Shown here: positions 39,401-52,500 of the stretch, piece by piece
Layout: the number at the start of each line of letters is the position of its first letter
Numbering within the stretch: the first letter of the stretch is position 1
Source: Glandiceps talaboti
Taxonomy: Eukaryota; Hemichordata; Enteropneusta; Spengelidae
Direction of reading: 5' to 3'
DNA length: 64,000 nt
Assembly: GCF_964340395.1 (NCBI RefSeq)
Contig: NC_135563.1
Span: forward strand, 124,001-188,000
Made by a program: the position numbers and the translations under genes
Notes under the pieces: generated by a model
Seen by the model: the letters and a program-made list of their open reading frames with translations, nothing else
What the model was told of the DNA's origin: nothing
The model's database searches: none

Positions 39401-40530
39401 ATTGGGGTCCTGGTTGTGATCTATTAATTTTAGGGGTCCTGGTTGTGATCTATTCATTATAGGGGTCCTGGTTGTGATCTATTCATTTTAGGGGTCCTGG
39501 TTGTGATTTATTCATTATAGGGTCCTGGTTGTGATCTATTCATTGTAGGGGTCCTGGTTGTGATCTAGTCATTATAGGTGTCCTGGTTGTAGTTTATTAG
39601 CTTTAGGGGTCCTGGTTGTGATCTATTCATTATAGGGGTCCTGGTTGTGATCTATTCATTATAGGGGTCCTGGTTGTAATCTACTCAATATAGTTGTCCT
39701 GGTTGTAGTTTATTAGTTTTAGGGGTCCTGGTTGTGATCTATTCATTATAGGGGTCCTGGTTGTGATCAATTCATTATAGGGGTCCTGGTTGTGATCTAT
39801 TCATTATAGGGGTCCTGGTTGTGATCTATTCATTTTAGGGGTCCTGGTTGTGATTTATTCATTATAGGGGTCCTGGTTGTGATCTATTCATTGTAGGGGT
39901 CCTGGTTGTGATCTATTCATTATAGGTGTCCTGGTTGTAGTTTATTAGCTTTAGGGGTCCTGGTTGTGATCTATTCATTATAGGGGTCCTGGTTGTGATC
40001 TATTCATTATAGGGGTCCTGGTTGTAATCTACTCAATATAGTTGTCCTGGTTGTAGTTTATTAGTTTTAGGGGTCCTGGTTGTGATCTATTCATTATAGG
40101 GGTCCTGGTTGTGATCAATTCATTATAGGGGTCCTGGTTGTGATCTATTCATTATAGGGGTCCTGGTTGTGATCTATTCATTATAGGAGTCCTGGTTGTG
40201 ATCTATTCATTGTAGGGGTCCTGGTTGTGATCTAGTCTTTATAGGGGTCCTGGTTGTGGTCTATTCATTATAGGGGTCCTGGTTGTAGTTTATTAGTTTT
40301 AGGGGTCCTGGTTGTGATCTATTCATTGTAGGGGTCCTGGTTGTGATCTATTCATTATAGGGGTCCTGGTTGTGATCTATTCATTGTAGGGGTCCTGGTT
40401 GTGATCTATTCATTTTAGGGGTCCTGGTTGTAGTTTATTAGTTTTAGGGGTCTTGGTTGTGATCTATTCATTATAGGGGTCCTGGTTGTGATCTATTCAT
40501 TATAGGGGCCCTGGTTGTGATCTATTCATT
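30450..40530. repeat. Tandem duplication of a 5,041 bp block
   Basis: Rare variants recur at exactly 5,041 bp: CACTGTAGGGG (30880 and 35921), GTTGTGTTCT (31041 and 36082), ATTTTGGTCC (31290 and 36331), GTTGTTATCT (33301 and 38342), GATCTATATATTG (33596 and 38637) and CATTGTTTGGG (33895 and 38936). The pair is head to tail, about 30450-35490 and 35491-40530. Shifts of 5,736-5,737 bp link the same landmarks to 26961-28902 on the left and to 41658-41818 on the right. The 5,041 bp unit therefore looks like a 5,736 bp unit that lost 695 bp (24 units minus one base). Confidence 0.8.
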
Positions 40531-43500
40531 ATAGGGGTCCTGGTTGTGATCTATTCATTATAGGGGTCCTGGTTGTGATCTATTCATTATAGGGGTCTGT
40601 TTGTGATCTATTCATTATAGGGGTCCTGGTTGTGATCTATTCATTATTGGGGTCCTGGTTGTGATCTATTCATTTTAGGGGTCCTGGTTGTGATCTATTC
40701 ATTTTAGGGGTCCTGGTTGTGATCATTTCATTTTAGGGGTCCTGGTTGTGATTTATTCATTATAGGGGTCCTGATTGTGATTTATTCATTATAGGGGTCC
40801 TGGTTGTGATCTATTCATTGTAGGGGTCCTGGTTAGGATCTATTCATTATAGGGGTCCTGGTTGTGATCTATTCATTGTAGGGGTCCTGGTTGTGATCTA
40901 TTCATTATAGGGGTCCTGGTTGTGATCTATTCATTATAGGGGTCCTGGTTGGGATCTATTCATTATAGGGGTCCTGGTTGGGATCTATTCATTATAGGGG
41001 TCCTGGTTGTGATCTATTCAATATAGGGGTCCTGGTTGTGATCTATTCATTGTAGGGGTCCTGGTTGTGATCTAGTCTTTATAGGGGTCCTGGTTGTGAT
41101 CTATTCATTATAGGGGTCCTGGTTGTAGTTTATTAGTTTTAGGGGTCCTGGTTGTGATCTATTCATTGTAGGGGTCCTGGTTGTGATCTATTCATCACAG
41201 GGGTCCTAGTTGTGATCTATTCATTGTAGGGGTCCTGGTTGTGATCTATTCATTATAGGGGACCTGGTTGTGATCTATTCATTGTAGGGGTCCTGGTTGT
41301 GATCTATTCATTGTAGGGGTCCTTGTTGTGATCTGTTCATTATAGGGTGTCTGGTTGTGATCTATTCATTGTAGGGGTCCTGGTTATGATCTATTCATTG
41401 TAGGGGTCCTGGTTTTAGTTTATTAGTTTTAGGTGTCCTGGTTGTGATCTATTCATTGTTGGGGTCCTGGTTGTGATCTATTCATTATAGGGGTCCTGGT
41501 TGTGATCTATTCATTATAGGGGTCCTGGTTGTGATCTATTCATTGTAGGGGTCCTGGTTGTGATCTAGTCATTATAGGGGTTCTGGTTTTGATCTATTCA
41601 TTATAGGAGTCCTGGTTGTAGTTTACTAGTTTTAGGGGTCCTGGTTGTGATCTGTTCACTGTAGGGGTCCTGGTTGTGATCTATTCATTATAGGGGTCCG
41701 GGTTGTGATCTATTCATCATAGGGGTCCTAGTTGTAATCTATTCAATGTAGGGGTCCTGGTTGTGATCTATTCATTATAGGGGATCCGGTTGTGATCTAT
41801 TCATTGTAGGGGTCCTGGTTGTGTTCTATTCATTGTAGGGGTCCTTGTTGTGATCTGTTCATTATAGGGGTCCTGGTTTTAGTTTATTAGTTTTATTTGT
41901 CCTGGTTGTGATCTATTCATTGTTGGGGTCCTGGTTGTGATCTATTCATTATAGGGGTCCTGGTATTGATCTATTCATTATAGGGGTCCTGGTTGTGATC
42001 TATTCATTGTAGGGGTCCTGGTTGTGATCTAGTCTTTATTTTGGTCCTGGTTTTGATCTATTCATTATAGGAGTCCTGGTTGTAGTTTACTAGTTTTAGG
42101 GGTCCTGGTTGTGATCTGTTCATTGTAGGGGTCCTGGTTGTGATCTATTCATTATAGGGGTCCGGGTTGTGATCTATTCATTGTAGTGGTCCTGGTTGTG
42201 ATCTATTCATTTTAGGGGTCCTGGTTTTAGTTTATTAGTTTTAGGGGTCCTGGTTGTGATCTATTCATTGTAGGGGTCATGGTTGTGATCTATTCATTGT
42301 AGGGGTCCTGGTTGTGATATATTCATTATAGGGGTCCTGGTTGTGATCAATTCATTATAGGGGTCCTGGTTGTGATCGATTCATTATAGAGGTCCTGGTT
42401 GTGATCTATTCATTATAGGGGTCTGGTTGTGATCTATTCATTATAGGGGTCCTGGTTGTGATCTATTCATTGTAGGGGTCCTGGTTAGGATCTATTCATT
42501 ATAGGAGTCCTGGTTGTGATCTATTCATTGTAGGGGTCCTGGTTGTGATCTATTCATTGTAGGGGTCCTGGTTGTGATCTATTCATTATAGGAGTCCTGG
42601 TTGTGATCTATTCATTGTAGGGGTCCTGGTTGTGATCTATTCATTATTGGGGTCCTGGTTGTGATCTATTCATTTTAGGGGTCCTGGTTGTGATCTATTC
42701 ATTATAGGGGTCCTGGTTGTGATCTATTCATTTTAGGGGTCCTGGTTGTGATTTATTCATTATAGGGGTCCTGGTTGTGATCTATTCATTGTAGGGGTCC
42801 TGGTTGTGATCTATTCATTATAGGTGTCCTGGTTGTAGTTTATTAGTTTTAGGGGTCCTGGTTGTGATCTATTCATTGTAGGGGTCCTGGTTGTGATCTA
42901 TTCATTATAGGGGTCCTGGTTGTGATCTATTCATTATAGGGGTCCTGGTTGTGATCTATTCATTATAGGGGTCCTGGTTGTGATCTGTTCATTATAGGGG
43001 TCCTGGTTGTGATCTATTCATTGTAGGGGTCCTGGTTGTGATCTAGTCTTTATAGGGGTCCTGGTTGTGATCTATTCATTGTAGGGGTCCTGGTTGTAGT
43101 TTATTAGTTTTAGGAGTCCTGGTTGTGATCTGTTCATTGTAGGGGTCCTGGTTGTGATCTATTCATTATAGGGGTCTGGGTTGTGATCTATTCATTGTAG
43201 GGGTCCTGGTTGTGATCTATTCATTTTAGGGGTCCTGGTTTCAGTTTATTAGTTTTAGGGGTCCTGGTTGTGATCTATTCATTGTAGGGGTCCTGGTTGT
43301 GATCTATTCATTGTAGGGGTTCTGGTTGTGATCTATTCATTATAGGGGTCCTGGTTGTGATCAATTCATTATAGGGGTCCTGGTTGTGATCGATTCATTA
43401 TAGAGGTCCTGGTTGTGATCTATTCATTATAGGGGTCTGGTTGTGATCTATTCATTATAGGGGTCCTGGTTGTGATCTATTCATTGTAGGGGTCCTGGTT

Positions 43501-46500
43501 AGGATCTATTCATTATAGGAGTCCTGGTTGTGATCTATTCATTGTAGGGGTCCTGGTTGTGATCTATTCATTGTAGGGGTCCTGGTTGTGATCTATTCAT
43601 TATAGAGGTCCTGGTTGTGATCTATTCATTATAGGGGTCTGGTTGTGATCTATTCATTATAGGGGTCCTGGTTGAGATCTATTCATTGTAGGGGTCCTGG
43701 TTAGGATCTATTCATTATAGGAGTCCTGGTTGTGATCTATTCATTGTAGGAGTCCTGGTTGTGATCTATTCATTATTGGGGTCCTGGTTGTGATCTATTA
43801 ATTTTAGGGGTCCTGGTTGTGATCTATTCATTATAGGGGTCCTGGTTGTGATCTATTCATTTTAGGGGTCCTGGTTGTGATTTATTCATTATAGGGGTCC
43901 TGGTTGTGATCTATTCATTGTAGGGGTCCTGGTTGTGATCTATTCATTATAGGTGTCCTGGTTGTAGTTTATTAGTTTTAGGGGTCCTGGTTGTGATCTA
44001 TTCATTATAGGGGTCCTGGTTGTGATCTATTCATTATAGGGGTCCTGGTTGTAATCTACTCAATATAGTTGTCCTGGTTGTAGTTTATTAGTTTTAGGGG
44101 TCCTGGTTGTGATCTATTCATTATAGGGGTCCTGGTTGTGATCAATTCATTATAGGGGTCCTGGTTGTGATCTATTCATTATAGGGGTCCTGGTTGTGAT
44201 CTATTCATTATAGGGGTCCTGGTTGTGATCTATTCATTATAGGGGTCCTGGTTGTGATCTATTCATTGTAGGGGTCCTGGTTGTGATCTAGTCTTTATAG
44301 GGGTCCTGGTTGTGGTCTATTCATTATAGGGGTCCTGGTTGTAGTTTATTAGTTTTAGGGGTCCTGGTTGTGATCTATTCATTGTAGGGGTCCTGGTTGT
44401 GATCTATTCATTATAGGGGTCCTGGTTGTGATCTATTCATTGTAGGGGTCCTGGTTGTGATCTATTCATTTTAGGGGTCCTGGTTGTAGTTTATTAGTTT
44501 TAGGGGTCCTGGTTGTGATCTATTCATTATAGGGGTCCTGGTTGTGATCTATTCATTATAGGGGTCCTGGTTGTGATCTATTCATTATAGGGGTCCTGGT
44601 TGTGATCTATTCATTATAGGGGTCCTGGTTGTGATCTATTTATTATAGGGGTCCTGGTTGTGATCTATTCATTATAGGGGTCTGTTTGTGATCTATTCAT
44701 CATAGGGGTCCTGGTTGTGATCTATTCATTATTGGGGTCCTGGTTGTGATCTATTCATTTTAGGGGTCCTGGTTGTGATCTATTCATTATAGGGGTCCTG
44801 GTTGTGATCATTTCATTTTAGGGGTCCTGGTTGTGATTTATTCATTATAGGGGTCCTGGTTGTGATCTATTCATTGTAGGGGTCCTGGTTAGGATCTATT
44901 CATTATAGGGGTCCTGGTTGTGATCTATTCATTGTAGGGGTCCTGGTTGTGATCTATTCATTATAGGAGTCCTGGTTGTGATCTATTCATTGTAGGGGTC
45001 CTGGTTGTGATCTATTCATTATAGGGGTCCTGGTTGTAGTTTATTAGTTTTAGGGGTCCTGGTTGTGATCTATTCATTATAGGGGTCCTGGTTGTGATCT
45101 ATTCATTATAGGGGTCCTGGTTGTGATCTATTCATTATAGGGGTCCTGGTTGTGATCTATTCATTATAGGGGTCCTGGTTGTGATCTATTCATTGTAGGG
45201 GTCCTGGTTGTGATCTAGTCTTTATAGGGGTCCTGGTTGTGATCTATTCATTATAGGGGTCCTGGTTGTAGTTGATTAGTTTTAGGGGTCCTGGTTGTGA
45301 TCTATTCATTGTAGGGGTCCTGGTTGTGATCTATTCATTGTAGGGGTCCTGGTTGTGATCTATTCATTGTAGGGGTCCTGGTTGTGATCTATTCATTTTA
45401 GGGGTCCTGGTTGTAGTTTATTAGTTTTAGGGGTCCTGGTTGTGATCTATTCATTATAGAGGTCCTGGTTATGATCTATTCATTATAGGGGTCCTGGTTG
45501 GGATCTATTCATTATAGGGGTCCTGGTTGTGATCTATTCATTATAGGGGTCCTGGTTGTGATCTATTCATTATAAGGGTCCTGGTTGTGATCTATTCATT
45601 GTAGGGGTCCTGGTTGTGATCTATTCATTATAGGGGTCCTGGTTGTGATCTATTCATCACAGGGGTCCTGGTTGTGATCTATTCATTATAGGGGTCCTGG
45701 TTGTGATCTATTCATTGTAGGGGTCCTGGTTTTGATCTAGTCTTTATAGAGGTCCTGGTTGTGATCTATTCATTATAGGGGTCCTGGTTGTAGTTTATTA
45801 GTTTTAGGGGTCCTGGTTGTGATCTATTCATTGTAGGGGTCCTGGTTGTGATCTATTCATTATAGGGGTCCTGGTTGTGATCTATTCATTATAGGGGTCC
45901 TGGTTGGGATCTATTCATTATAGGGGTCCTGGTTGGGATCTATTCATTATAGGGGTCCTGGTTGTTATCTATTCAATATAGGGGGCCTGGTTGTGATCTA
46001 TTCATTGTAGGGGTCCTGGTTGTGATCTAGTCTTTATAGGGGTCCTGGTTGTGATCTATTCATTATAGGGGTCCTGGTTGTAGTTTATTAGTTTTAGTGG
46101 TCCTGGTTGTGATCTATTCATTGTAGGGGTCCTGGTTGTGATCTATTCATCATAGGGGTCCTAGTTGTGATCTATTCATTGTAGGGGTCCTGGTTGTGAT
46201 CTATTCATTATAGGGGTCCTGGTTGTGATCTATTCATTATAGGGGTCCTGGTTGGGATCTATTCATTATAGGGGTCCTGGTTGGGATCTATTCATTATAG
46301 GGGTCCTGGTTGTTATCTATTCATTGTAGGGGTCCTGGTTGTGATCTATTCATTGTAGGGGTCCTTGTTGTGATCTGTTCATTATAGGGTGTCTGGTTGT
46401 GATCTATTCATTGTAGGGGTCCTGGTTGTGATCTATTCATTGTAAGGGTCCTGGTTTTAGTTTATTAGTTTTAGGTGTCCTCGTTGTGATCTATTCATTG

Positions 46501-49500
46501 TTGGGGTCCTGGTTGTGATCTATTCATTATAGGGGTCCTGGTTGTGATCTATTCATTATAGGGGTCCTGGTTGTGATCTATTCATTTTAGGGGTCCTGGT
46601 TTTAGTTTATTAGTTTTAGGGGTCCTGGTTGTGATCTATTCATTGTAGTGGTCCTGGTTGTGATCTATTCATTGTAGGGGTCCTGGTTGTGATCTATTCA
46701 TTATAGGGGTCCTGGTTGTGATCAATTCATTATAGGGGTCCTGGTTGTGATCGATTCATTATAGAGGTCCTGGTTGTGATCTATTCATTATAGGGGTCTG
46801 GTTGTGATCTATTCATTGTAGGGGTCCTGGTTGTGATCTATTCATTGTAGGGGTCCTGGTTTTAGTTTATTAGTTTTAGGTGTCCTCGTTGTGATCTATT
46901 CATTGTTGGGGTCCTGGTTGTGATCTATTCATTATAGGGGTCCTGGTTGTGATCTATTCATTATAGGGGTCCTGGTTGTGATCTATTCATTTTAGGGGTC
47001 CTGGTTTTAGTTTATTAGTTTTAGGGGTCCTGGTTGTGATCTATTCATTGTAGTGGTCCTGGTTGTGATCTATTCATTGTAGGGGTCCTGGTTGTGATCT
47101 ATTCATTATAGGGGTCCTGGTTGTGATCAATTCATTATAGGGGTCCTGGTTGTGATCGATTCATTATAGGGGTCCTGGTTGTGATCAATTCATTATAGGG
47201 GTCCTGGTTGTGATCGATTCATTATAGAGGTCCTGGTTGTGATCTATTCATTATAGGGGTCTGGTTGTGATCTATTCATTATAGGGGTCCTGGTTGTGAT
47301 CTATTCATTGTAGGGGTCCTGGTTAGGATCTATTCATTATAGGAGTCCTGGTTGTGATCTATTCATTGTAGGGGTCCTGGTTGTGATCTATTCATTGTAG
47401 GGGTCCTGGTTGTGATCTATTCATTATAGAGGTCCTGGTTGAGATCTATTCATTATAGGGGTCTGGTTGTGATCTATTCATTATAGGGGTCCTGGTTGTG
47501 ATCTATTCATTGTAGGGGTCCTGGTTAGGATCTATTCATTATAGGAGTCCTGGTTGTGATCTATTCATTATAGGGGTCCTGGTTGTGATCTATTCATTAT
47601 AGGGGTCCTGGTTGTGATCAATTCATTATAGGGGTCCTGGTTGTGATCGATTCATTATAGAGGTCCTGGTTGTGATCTATTCATTATAGGGGTCTGGTTG
47701 TGATCTATTCATTATAGGGGTCCTGGTTGTGATCTATTCATTGTAGGGGTCCTGGTTAGGATCTATTCATTATAGGAGTCCTGGTTGTGATCTATTCATT
47801 GTAGGGGTCCTGGTTGTGATCTATTCATTGTAGGGGTCCTGGTTGTGATCTATTCATTATAGGAGTCCTGGTTGTGATCTATTCATTGTAGGGGTCCTGG
47901 TTGTGATGTATTCATTATTGGGGTCCTGGTTGTGATCTATTCATTTTAGGGGTCCTGGTTGTGATCTATTCATTATAGGGGTCCTGGTTGTGATCTATTC
48001 ATTTTAGGGGTCCTGGTTGTGATTTATTCATTATAGGGGTCCTGGTTGTGATCTATTCATTGTAGGGGTCCTGGTTGTAATCTACTCAATATAGTTGTCC
48101 TGGTTGTAGTTTATTAGTTTTAGGGGTCCTGGTTGTGATCTATTCATTATAGGGGTCCTGGTTGTGATCAATTCATTATAGGGGTCCTGGTTGTGATCGA
48201 TTCATTATAGAGGTTCTGGTTGTGATCTATTCATTATAGGGGTCTGGTTGTGATCTATTCATTATAGGGGTCCTGGTTGTGATCTATTCATTGTAGGGGT
48301 CCTGGTTAGGATCTATTCATTATAGGAGTCCTGGTTGTGATCTATTCATTGTAGGGGTCCTGGTTGTGATCTATTCATTATAGGGGTCCTGGTTGTGATC
48401 AATTCATTATAGGGGTCCTGGTTGTGATCGATTCATTATAGAGGTCCTGGTTGTGATCTATTCATTATAGGGGTCTGGTTGTGATCTATTCAATGTAGGG
48501 GTCCTGGTTGTGATCTATTCATTGTAGGGGTCCTGGTTGTGATCTATTCATTATAGGGGTCCTGGTTGTGATCAATTCATTATAGGGGTCCTGGTTGTGA
48601 TCGATTCATTATAGAGGTCCTGGTTGTGATCTATTCATTATAGGGGTCTGGTTGTGATCTATTCATTATAGGGGTCCTGGTTGTGATCTATTCATTGTAG
48701 GGGTCCTGGTTAGGATCTATTCATTATAGGAGTCCTGGTTGTGATCTATTCATTGTAGGGGTCCTGGTTGTGATCTATTCATTGTAGGGGTCCTGGTTGT
48801 GATCTATTCATTATAGAGGTCCTGGTTGAGATCTATTCATTATAGGGGTCTGGTTGTGATCTATTCATTATAGGGGTCCTGGTTGTGATCTATTCATTGT
48901 AGGGGTCCTGGTTAGGATCTATTCATTATAGGAGTCCTGGTTGTGATCTATTCATTGTAGGGGTCCTGGTTGTGATCTATTCATTATTGGGGTCCTGGTT
49001 GTGATCTATTCATTATAGGGGTCCTGGTTGTGATCTATTCATTATAGGGGTCCTGGTTGTGATCTATTCATTTTAGGGGTCCTGGTTGTGATTTATTCAT
49101 TATAGGGGTCCTGGTTGTGATCTATTCATTGTAGGGGTCCTGGTTGTGATATATTCATTATAGGTGTCCTGGTTGTAGTTTATTAGTTTTAGGGGTCCTG
49201 GTTGTGATCTATTCATTATAGGGGTCCTGGTTGTGATCTATTCATTATAGGGGTCCTGGTTGTAATCTACTCAATATAGTTGTCCTGGTTGTAGTTTATT
49301 AGTTTTAGGGGTCCTGGTTGTGATCTATTCATTATAGGGGTCCTGGTTGTGATCAATTCATTATAGGGGTCCTGGTTGTGATCTATTCATTATAGGGGTC
49401 TTGGTTGTGATCTATTCATTATAGGGGTCCTGGTTGTGATCTATTCATTATAGGGGTCCTGGTTGTGATCTATTCATTGTAGGGGTCCTGGTTGTGATCT

Positions 49501-52500
49501 AGTCTTTATAGAGGTCCTGGTTGTGATCTATTCATTATAGGGGTCCTGGTTGTGATCTATTCATTGTAGGGGTCCTGGTTAGGATCTATTCATTATAGGA
49601 GTCCTGGTTGTGATCTATTCATTGTAGGGTCCTGGTTGTGATCTATTCATTATAGGGGTCCTGGTTGTGATCTATTCATTATAGGAGTCCTGGTTGTGAT
49701 CTATTCATTATAGGGGTCCTGGTTGTGATCTATTCATTATTGGGGTCCTGGTTGTGATCTATTCATTTTAGGGGTCCTGGTTGTGATCTATTCATTATAG
49801 GGGTCCTGGTTGTGATCTATTCATTTTAGGGGTCCTGGTTGTGATTTATTCATTATAGGGGTCCTGGTTGTGATCTATTCATTGTAGGGGTCCTGGTTGT
49901 GATCTATTCATTATAGGTGTCCTGGTTGTAGTTTATTAGTTTTAGGGGTCCTGGTTGTGATCTATTCATTATAGGGGTCCTGGTTGTGATCTATTCATTA
50001 TAGGGGTCCTGGTTGTAATCTACTCAATATAGTTGTCCTGGTTGTAGTTTATTAGTTTTAGGAGTCCTGGTTGTGATCTATTCATTGTAGGGGTCCTGGT
50101 TGTGATCTATTCATTATAGGGGTCCTGGTTGTGATCAATTCATTATAGGGGTCCTGGTTGTGATCGATTCATTATAGAGGTCCTGGTTGTGATCTATTCA
50201 TTATAGGGGTCTGGTTGTGATCTATTCATTGTAGGGGTCCTGGTTGTGATCTATTCATTGTAGGGGTCCTGGTTGTGATCTATTCATTATAGGGGTCCTG
50301 GTTGTGATCAATTCATTATAGGGGTCCTGGTTGTGATCGATTCATTATAGAGGTCCTGGTTGTGATCTATTCATTATAGGGGTCTGGTTGTGATCTATTC
50401 ATTATAGGGGTCCTGGTTGTGATCTATTCATTGTAGGGGTCCTGGTTAGGATCTATTCATTATAGGAGTCCTGGTTGTGATCTATTCATTGTAGGGGTCC
50501 TGGTTGTGATCTATTCATTGTAGGGGTCCTGGTTGTGATCTATTCATTATAGAGGTCCTGGTTGAGATCTATTCATTATAGGGGTCTAGTTGTGATCTAT
50601 TCATTATAGGGGTCCTGGTTGTGATCTATTCATTGTAGGGGTCCTGGTTAGGATCTATTCATTATAGGAGTCCTGGTTGTGATCTATTCATTGTAGGGGT
50701 CCTGGTTGTGATCTATTCATTATTGGGGTCCTGGTTGTGATCTATTCATTATAGGGGTCCTGGTTGTGATCTATTCATTATAGGGGTCCTGGTTGTGATC
50801 TATTCATTTTAGGGGTCCTGGTTGTGATTTATTCATTATAGGGGTCCTGGTTGTGATCTATTCATTGTAGGGGTCCTGGTTGTGATATATTCATTATAGG
50901 TGTCCTGGTTGTAGTTTATTAGTTTTAGGGGTCCTGGTTGTGATCTATTCATTATAGGGGTCCTGGTTGTGATCTATTCATTATAGGGGTCCTGGTTGTA
51001 ATCTACTCAATATAGTTGTCCTGGTTGTAGTTTATTAGTTTTAGGGGTCCTGGTTGTGATCTATTCATTATAGGGGTCCTGGTTGTGATCAATTCATTAT
51101 AGGGGTCCTGGTTGTGATCTATTCATTATAGGGGTCTTGGTTGTGATCTATTCATTATAGGGGTCCTGGTTGTGATCTATTCATTATAGGGGTCCTGGTT
51201 GTGATCTATTCATTGTAGTGGTCCTGTTTGTAATCTAGTCTTTATAGAGGTCCTGGTTGTGATCTATTCATTATAGGGGTCCTGGTTGTGATCTATTCAT
51301 TGTAGGGGTCCTGGTTAGGATCTATTCATTATAGGAGTCCTGGTTGTGATCTATTCATTGTAGGGGTCCTGGTTGTGATCTATTCATTATAGGGGTCCTG
51401 GTTGTGATCTATTCATTATAGGAGTCCTGGTTGTGATCTATTCATTGTAGGGGTCCTGGTTGTGATCTATTCATTATTGGGGTCCTGGTTGTGATCTATT
51501 CATTTTAGGGGTCCTGGTTGTGATCTATTCATTATAGGGGTCCTGGTTGTGATCTATTCATTTTAGGGGTCCTGGTTGTGATTTATTCATTATAGGGGTC
51601 CTGGTTGTGATCTATTCATTGTAGGGGTCCTGGTTGTGATCTATTCATTATAGGTGTCCTGGTTGTAGTTTATTAGTTTTAGGGGTCCTGGTTGTGATCT
51701 ATTCATTATAGGGGTCCTGGTTGTGATCTATTCATTATAGGGGTCCTGGTTGTAATCTACTCAATATAGTTGTCCTGGTTGTAGTTTATTAGTTTTAGGG
51801 GTCCTGGTTGTGATCTATTCATTGTAGGGGTCCTGGTTGTGATCTATTCATTATAGGGGTCCTGGTTGTGATCTATTCATTATAGGGGTCCTGGTTGTGA
51901 TCTATTCATTATAGGGGTCTTGGTTGTGATCTGTTCATTATAGGGGTCCTGGTTGTGATCTATTCATTGTAGGGGTCCTGGTTGTGATCTAGTCTTTATA
52001 GGGGTCCTGGTTGTGATCTATTCATTGTAGGGGTCCTGGTTGTAGTTTATTAGTTTTAGGAGTCCTGGTTGTGATCTATTCATTGTAGGGGTCCTGGTTG
52101 TGATCTATTCATTATAGGGGTCCTGGTTGTGATCTATTCATTATAGGGGTCCAGGTTGGGATCTATTCATGATAGGGGTCCTGGTTGTGATCTATTCATT
52201 ATAGGGGTCCTGGTTGTGATCTATTCATTATAGGGGTCCTGGTTGTGATCTATTCATTGTAGGGGTCCTGGTTGTGATCTAGTCTTTATAGGGGTCCTGG
52301 TTGTGATCTATTCATTATAGGGGTCCTGGTTGTAGTTTATTAGTTTTAGGGGTCCTGGTTGTGATCTATTCATTGTAGGGGTCCTGGTTGTGATCTATTC
52401 ATCATAGGGGTCCTAGTTGTGATCTATTCATTGTAGGGGTCCTGGTTGTGATCTATTCATTATAAGGGTCCTGGTTGTGATCTATTCATTGTAGGGGTCC

